Part shown: piece after piece, positions 60,156 through 64,000 of the stretch
Layout: every line of letters starts with the position of its first letter
How positions within the stretch are numbered: the stretch's first letter is position 1
Source: Dehalococcoidia bacterium
GTDB taxonomy: Bacteria > Chloroflexota > Dehalococcoidia > Tepidiformales > Tepidiformaceae
Assembly: GCA_009841435.1 (NCBI GenBank)
Contig: VXLW01000015.1
Coordinates: 62,001-126,000 of the forward strand
Reading direction: 5' to 3'
Length of the DNA stretch: 64,000 nucleotides
The notes under the pieces: generated by a model
Told to the model about the DNA's origin: nothing
The model's database searches: none
The model's input: the letters and a program-made list of their open reading frames with translations, nothing else
Made by a program: the position numbers and the translations under genes

Positions 60156-60161
60156 TATACT
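60156..60161 (+). promoter_or_regulatory. Candidate -10 box deciding the NfeD start
   Basis: TATACT lies eight bases before the ATG at 60170 but only two bases before the ATG at 60164. The latter would lie upstream of the transcription start, so 60170 is preferred. Confidence 0.45.
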
Positions 60162-60169
60162 CGATGCAG

Positions 60170-61489
60170 ATGCGTTCCCTGAAGACGGTTCGGCGTGCCT
60201 TCCTGCTCATCCTGATCGCCGTCGGGATCGGGGTGGCGTGCGGCAGCGACGACGCCGAGCCGGGCGCCATCCACCTGCTGGAGATCGATGGCGGCATCGG
60301 CCCGATCACGGAGCGCTACATCGACCGCGGCATCAACAAGGCCGAGGACGAGGGCGCCCGGCTCATCGTGATCCAGATGGATACGCCGGGCGGGTTCAGC
60401 TCGTCGATGCGCGAGATCGTGCAGCGCATCGAGGCGTCGAACGTGCCCGTGGTCGTGTACGTGTCGCCGTACGGAGCGCGGGCGGCGAGCGCGGGGACAT
60501 TCATCACGATGTCGGCGCACGTGGCCGTGATGGCGCCGAACACGTCGATCGGCGCGGCCTCGGCGATCAACGCCGACGGCAGCGACATCGACGGCACGCT
60601 CGGCAAGAAGATCGAGAACGACGCCGTCGCCTTCATCCGCGGCATCGCGGAGCTGCGCGGACGCAACGCCGACTGGGCCGAGGAAGCGGTCCGCGAGGCG
60701 GTCGCGGCCACGCAGACCGAGGCTGTCGAGCTGAACGTGGTCGACTTCGTGGCGAGTGACGTGGACGAGATCCTGGAGCGCATCGAAGGCACGACCATCG
60801 AGCTGAAGCCGGGGTTGCTGGTGACGCTCAATGGCCTGCCCGAGGCGGAACGTGTGAACACGAGCATGACCGTCTGGGAACGGATGCTGGAGCACCTCGC
60901 CAACCCGACGCTCGCGACCATCCTGATCTCCCTGGGGATGATCGGGCTCTTCATCGAGCTCACGAATCCCGGCGTGATCTTCCCGGGCGTGGCGGGCGTG
61001 ATCGCGATCGCGATCGGCTTCCTGGCGCTGGGCGTGCTGCCGGTCGACACGGTCGGGCTCGTCCTGATTGGAATCGCGCTCCTCTTCTTCGCGCTGGAGC
61101 TGTTCGTGCCTTCGGGAGGGATCCTCGCCGGCGGCGGGCTGGTGGCGCTCGTGCTGGGGGCGATCATCGCCTTCCGCGACACGCCCACGGAGTTCCAACC
61201 GAACCGTATCGTCGTCGGCATCCTGGGGTTCCTGCTGGTTGTCGTGTTCGTTTCGATGGCGATCGGGCTGGCGCGAATGCGGAAGATGCGTTCGGAAACC
61301 GGGGCGGAGGCGCTTGTCGGTAGAATGGCGGTCGCTCGTACACCGCTTACGCCAGACGGCACGGTCTTCATCCAGGGCGAGCGTTGGCAAGCGGAGTTGG
61401 AAGACGGCTCCGCCGCAGAGGGTGAAGAGGTGCGCGTCGTGAGCGCAAACGGCCTGAGGCTCAGGGTACGGAAGGAGAACGACCCATGA
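60170..61489 (+). CDS. NfeD-type membrane-bound serine protease (ClpP class)
   Basis: 439 residues. The N-terminal hydrophobic stretch ends in VAC at C24, a lipobox-like site, so it may be lipidated. The ClpP-like protease domain (about 30-220) has the nucleophile S107 in [11 protein letters not shown] and the catalytic lysine K148 in LGKKIENDA, the Ser-Lys dyad of the PH1510 group. Four or five membrane helices (about 245-375) and a C-terminal soluble NfeD domain (about 385-439) follow. It degrades membrane-associated substrates with the adjacent slipin. It overlaps slipin by four bases. Confidence 0.9.
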   Translation: MRSLKTVRRAFLLILIAVGIGVACGSDDAEPGAIHLLEIDGGIGPITERYIDRGINKAEDEGARLIVIQMDTPGGFSSSMREIVQRIEASNVPVVVYVSPYGARAASAGTFITMSAHVAVMAPNTSIGAASAINADGSDIDGTLGKKIENDAVAFIRGIAELRGRNADWAEEAVREAVAATQTEAVELNVVDFVASDVDEILERIEGTTIELKPGLLVTLNGLPEAERVNTSMTVWERMLEHLANPTLATILISLGMIGLFIELTNPGVIFPGVAGVIAIAIGFLALGVLPVDTVGLVLIGIALLFFALELFVPSGGILAGGGLVALVLGAIIAFRDTPTEFQPNRIVVGILGFLLVVVFVSMAIGLARMRKMRSETGAEALVGRMAVARTPLTPDGTVFIQGERWQAELEDGSAAEGEEVRVVSANGLRLRVRKENDP

Positions 61490-62313
61490 CCGAACAGCTA
61501 CCACAACCCGAACAATTTGAGCAGGAGCCGCCAAGCAGCTTCCTGGCGACGATCATCCGCGTCTTCCTGCTGGGGTTGAGCGCGATCCTGCTGGTCCCGC
61601 TCCTTCCCTTCCAGGTCCGCGTGGTGGCGGAGTACGAGCGGGGCGTGATTTTCCGGCTCGGGCGCCTGCAGGGGGCGAAGGGACCGGGGCTGTTCGTGCT
61701 GCTGCCGTTCATCGACCGGATGGTGAAGGTGGACCTGCGCACGATCACGCTGGACGTGCCCTCGCAGGACGCGATCACGCGGGACAACGTGACGGTGCGG
61801 GTCAACGCGGTCGTCTATTTCCGGGTGGTCGAGCCAACGATGGCGGTCGTGCGCATCCTCGACTTCATCCGCGCGACCTCGCAGATCTCGCAGACGACCC
61901 TGCGCTCGGTCATGGGCCAGACGGACCTGGACGGCCTCCTCTCCCAGCGCGAGGAGGTCAACCAGCAGCTGCAGTCGATCATCGACGAGGAAACCGAGCC
62001 GTGGGGCATCAAGGTCAGCACGGTCGAGGTGAAGGACGTGGAGCTGCCGGAGCAGATGCGGCGCGCCATGGCGGCGCAGGCCGAGGCCGAGCGGGACCGG
62101 CGCGCGAAGATCATCGCCGCCGACGGCGAGTTCCAGGCCAGCGAGCGGCTGCGTGAAGCAGCAGACGTCATGGCGGAGCAGCCGATCACGCTGCAGCTCC
62201 GCTATCTGCAGACGCTCGGCGAGATTTCCGTGGAGAACAACTCGACGATCGTGTTCCCGCTGCCGATGGACATCATTCGCATGTTCATCGAGGACGACGA
62301 CGACGAGGAGTAG
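61486..62313 (+). CDS. Slipin / SPFH-domain (stomatin-like) membrane protein
   Basis: 275 residues. A short hydrophobic segment (about 18-42) anchors the protein, followed by the SPFH domain, seen in [40 protein letters not shown] and the typical slipin run [20 protein letters not shown]. The C-terminal coiled coil ends in a run of acidic residues (DDDDEE). Slipins form oligomeric scaffolds that recruit NfeD-type proteases; the ATGA overlap here makes that pairing almost certain. Confidence 0.93.
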   Translation: MTEQLPQPEQFEQEPPSSFLATIIRVFLLGLSAILLVPLLPFQVRVVAEYERGVIFRLGRLQGAKGPGLFVLLPFIDRMVKVDLRTITLDVPSQDAITRDNVTVRVNAVVYFRVVEPTMAVVRILDFIRATSQISQTTLRSVMGQTDLDGLLSQREEVNQQLQSIIDEETEPWGIKVSTVEVKDVELPEQMRRAMAAQAEAERDRRAKIIAADGEFQASERLREAADVMAEQPITLQLRYLQTLGEISVENNSTIVFPLPMDIIRMFIEDDDDEE

Positions 62314-62322
62314 CGCGCGGCG

Positions 62323-63102
62323 TTACTCGTCCGGACGGACGGACACATCGGCGGCGAGCACCGTGAGGCGCTCGCCGCCTTCACGTTCAACGACAAGGGC
62401 GCCATCAGGCGCAATGTCCAGCGCGCGCGCTTCATAGGCGCCCTCAGGCTCCTCGACCGTGATCCGGCGCCCGAGCACGAGGCTGACGGCGCGGTACGCA
62501 TCGACGAGATCGCTCTCCGGAGCCGAGATGACGGTCTCGAGCTGATCGCAGATACGGGCCAGGAGCGACTCGCGGCCGACCTCGCGGCCAAGCTCGCGGG
62601 CGAGGCTGGTGGCGGTGTCGCGCAGGGCGGGGTCGGCGGTAGGGTCGGCGTTCACGTTGATGCCGATGCCGGCGTAGGCGGTAAGGCCCCCGGGGCCGGT
62701 CTCGCCGTCGATGAGCATGCCGCACAGCTTGCGCTCGCCGACCCAGATGTCGTTGGGCCACTTGATGCGTGCGTCGACGCCCTCGTGGGCGCAGGCGCGG
62801 CAGACGGCGAGGGGAACGGCGAGGGGGAGGCGGCCGTACACGTCGCGAGAGGGGCGCAGGATGAGGGTGAAGTAGAGGCTGCCGCCGGGCGGGCTGAAGA
62901 ACCCCCGGCCCCGGCGCCCACGACCTGCGGTCTGCGCCTCGGCGAGGATGAGGGTCCCGTGGGGCGCGCCCTCCGAGGCGGCAGTGCGGGCGAGGTCCAT
63001 CGTCGAGGGGGTTTCGAGGACGTAGCGGCAGTCGCGGCCCAGTTCGGCGGTGTGCAGGGCCGCGGCGAAGCGGTCGGTGTCGAAAGCTGGGAAGTCGGGC
63101 AT
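62323..63102 (-). CDS. birA: Biotin--[acetyl-CoA-carboxylase] ligase
   Basis: 259 residues from the ATG at 63102. An in-frame GTG at 63150 lies inside a strong terminator and is unlikely. It has the biotin-AMP loop GRGRRGRGFF, IKWPNDIW, the lysine-contact AYAGIGINVN and a C-terminal SH3-like domain. It lacks the N-terminal DNA-binding domain, so it is the enzyme-only type. It attaches biotin to carboxylase carrier proteins. The start has no obvious ribosome site. A terminator lies just upstream on the same strand. Confidence 0.9.
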   Translation of the reverse strand: MPDFPAFDTDRFAAALHTAELGRDCRYVLETPSTMDLARTAASEGAPHGTLILAEAQTAGRGRRGRGFFSPPGGSLYFTLILRPSRDVYGRLPLAVPLAVCRACAHEGVDARIKWPNDIWVGERKLCGMLIDGETGPGGLTAYAGIGINVNADPTADPALRDTATSLARELGREVGRESLLARICDQLETVISAPESDLVDAYRAVSLVLGRRITVEEPEGAYEARALDIAPDGALVVEREGGERLTVLAADVSVRPDE

Positions 63103-63124
63103 GTCTGGCGGAAATCCGGGAATG

Positions 63125-63162
63125 AAAAAGGGGCCTGGCGGCAATCGCACCGCTCAGGCCCC
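63125..63162 (-). terminator. Strong rho-independent terminator upstream of birA
   Basis: Minus strand: GGGGCCTG, a bulged A, GCGG, an eight-base loop, CCGC, CAGGCCCC, and then TTTTT. The 12-pair stem with one bulge plus a five-T run is the best terminator of the window. It ends the micro-ORF transcript 20 bases after its stop and lies just before birA. Confidence 0.88.
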
Positions 63163-63183
63163 GTTCGTAGCTCAACGCATGTT

Positions 63184-63240
63184 CTAGGAGGAGGTCACCT
63201 CCTGCGCTAGATGGGGTTGGCTACTACTGTGGTCGTCCAT
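63184..63240 (-). CDS. Micro-ORF (18 residues) with extended Shine-Dalgarno and own terminator
   Basis: The peptide is MDDHSSSQPHLAQEVTSS. The site AAGGAGGTGAT matches the full 16S rRNA 3' end consensus, which is far better than that of any other gene here, with the ATG at 63240 eight bases after GGAGG. An ATG at 63246 abuts the site and is unlikely. The coding part ends in AGGAGGTGACCTCCT, a near-perfect hairpin containing a second ribosome-binding sequence. A strong terminator follows. There is no signal peptide, Cys or maturation gene nearby. It could be a leader, a micro-protein or a small RNA. Function unknown. Confidence 0.55.
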   Translation of the reverse strand: MDDHSSSQPHLAQEVTSS

Positions 63241-63414
63241 GCGCATCACCTCCTTCCTTGCGACTAACGATAAACGTCCGCTCGCTCGGTGGCTAGAGGT
63301 GAAGGTTTGGGAGGTCCACGCTTCCGCGTGTGGGGGAGCACCGGTATTCTGAGCGGGCGCGCGGCGCCTGGCGCTCTGCGTCAAATCTATGCGTCGCGCA
63401 GAAAGGGGCGGACC

Positions 63415-64000
63415 TTGGTCACGCCCGTCACGATGAAACAGCTCCTCGAAGCCGGTGTGCACTTCGGCCACCAGACACGTCGCTGGAACCCGAAGATGCA
63501 GCACTTCATCTTCACCGAGCGCAACGGCATCCACATCATCGACCTGCAGCAGACGGTTACGCGGCTGGACGAAGCGATCGACTTCGTGCGCGAGGTCGTC
63601 GCCGGGGGCAACGACGTGCTCATCATCGGCACGAAGAAGCAGGCCCGCGAAACGGTCGAGCAGGAGGCGCAGCGCGCCGGCCTGCCCTACGTGAACAACC
63701 GTTGGTTGGGCGGCACGCTCACCAACTTCCGGACCATCCAGGCGCGCATCCGCCACATGCGTGACCTCGAGGATCGCACCGAGCGTGGCGAGTTCGCGCG
63801 GCGCGCCAAGAAAGAGCAGCTCGATATCGCCAACGAGATCGAGCGGCTGAACCGCTATTTCGGCGGCATCAAGTACCTTGACCGGCTTCCCGGAGCCGTC
63901 TTCGTCATCGACACGATGAAGGAGGCGATCGCGGTGGCCGAGTGTGACCGGCTGGGAATCCCGATCGTGTCGCTGGTCGATACGAACTGCGACCCGGACC
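63415..64000 (+). CDS. rpsB: 30S ribosomal protein S2 (5' part, cut by window end)
   Basis: About 195 residues are visible before the window edge. It has the S2 signature [20 protein letters not shown], then [28 protein letters not shown] and [17 protein letters not shown]. It is a structural protein of the small subunit. The start is set at TTG 63415 because AAAGGGG lies seven bases before it; the in-frame ATG at 63433 is too far from that site. A stem (TCTGCG with CGCAGA) lies just upstream of the site and could be part of a ribosomal-protein leader. Confidence 0.96.
   Translation, partial: MVTPVTMKQLLEAGVHFGHQTRRWNPKMQHFIFTERNGIHIIDLQQTVTRLDEAIDFVREVVAGGNDVLIIGTKKQARETVEQEAQRAGLPYVNNRWLGGTLTNFRTIQARIRHMRDLEDRTERGEFARRAKKEQLDIANEIERLNRYFGGIKYLDRLPGAVFVIDTMKEAIAVAECDRLGIPIVSLVDTNCDPD

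Noticed and set aside
63247-63414. A defined S2 autoregulatory leader before rpsB
   Set aside because: A short TCTGCG/CGCAGA stem and a TATTCT box are present, but I could not draw a structure matching any S2 leader I know.
1-64000. CRISPR array, insertion sequence or prophage
   Set aside because: No regularly spaced repeats, transposase, integrase or phage structural motifs were seen on either strand. The only clear short tandem DNA repeat is the in-frame linker at 44177-44272.

Overview
The window looks like chromosomal DNA of a GC-rich bacterium with frequent GTG/TTG starts, probably a Chloroflexota member of the Dehalococcoidia/SAR202 type. This rests on content, not on a search. It has several flavin/F420-type luciferase-like monooxygenases, five cytochromes P450, D-aminoacylase-type amidohydrolases next to peptide ABC transporter parts, a membrane-anchored LuxR-type regulator, and a GWNxVGW-repeat secreted protein. 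No insertion sequences, phage genes or CRISPR arrays are visible, and no gene-free stretch exceeds about 300 bases.

Left part (1-17.2 kb), mostly housekeeping: LuxR-type regulator, tRNA-Arg(CCG), FmdB-type zinc ribbon, phosphotriesterase-like hydrolase, hotdog thioesterase, YtxJ-like protein. Then a leftward operon of a GH18-like pseudoenzyme, rsmD, coaD and a coiled-coil SepIVA/DivIVA-like protein. Then greA, lysS-Nudix-serS, convergent clpP, a 57-residue zinc ribbon, a methyltransferase, class I fructose-bisphosphate aldolase, an uncharacterised 561-residue protein, a UPF0104-type membrane protein and two small conserved proteins.

Middle (17.2-36 kb), accessory catabolism: two P450s, a HAD phosphatase of unlike composition, an alpha/beta hydrolase, tRNA-Gly(UCC), two tandem SDRs, a secreted zinc metallopeptidase, cupin plus LLM oxidoreductase. 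Next comes transporter cluster A (solute-binding lipoprotein, D-aminoacylase-like amidohydrolase, two permeases). It is followed by an EthD-like protein, an F420-type oxidoreductase, two SnoaL-like proteins and an LLM oxidoreductase, all on the plus strand.

Right part (36-64 kb): GNAT acetyltransferase, NhaA antiporter, LLM plus alpha/beta hydrolase, then transporter cluster B (two permeases facing a solute-binding protein and a second amidohydrolase). Then nitroreductase, two P450s, three tandem MFS paralogues, a small low-GC gene, DUF3500, a fifth P450 with a branched-chain-type solute-binding lipoprotein, LLM, VOC and DUF2164. The end is housekeeping: NfeD-type protease, slipin, birA, and the start of rpsB (cut by the window edge). 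An 18-codon micro-ORF with its own terminator lies between birA and rpsB.

Working picture (inference): a heterotroph that takes up N-acylated or peptide-like molecules, removes acyl groups with D-aminoacylase-type enzymes, and oxidises carbon skeletons with P450, LLM and SDR enzymes. Regulatory patterns include -10-like TANNNT boxes 5-9 bases before eight start codons (candidate leaderless genes), an inverted repeat over the promoter of one solute-binding gene, and paired GAACGTTC palindromes. Neither peptide-type transporter cluster has an ATPase gene in the window.
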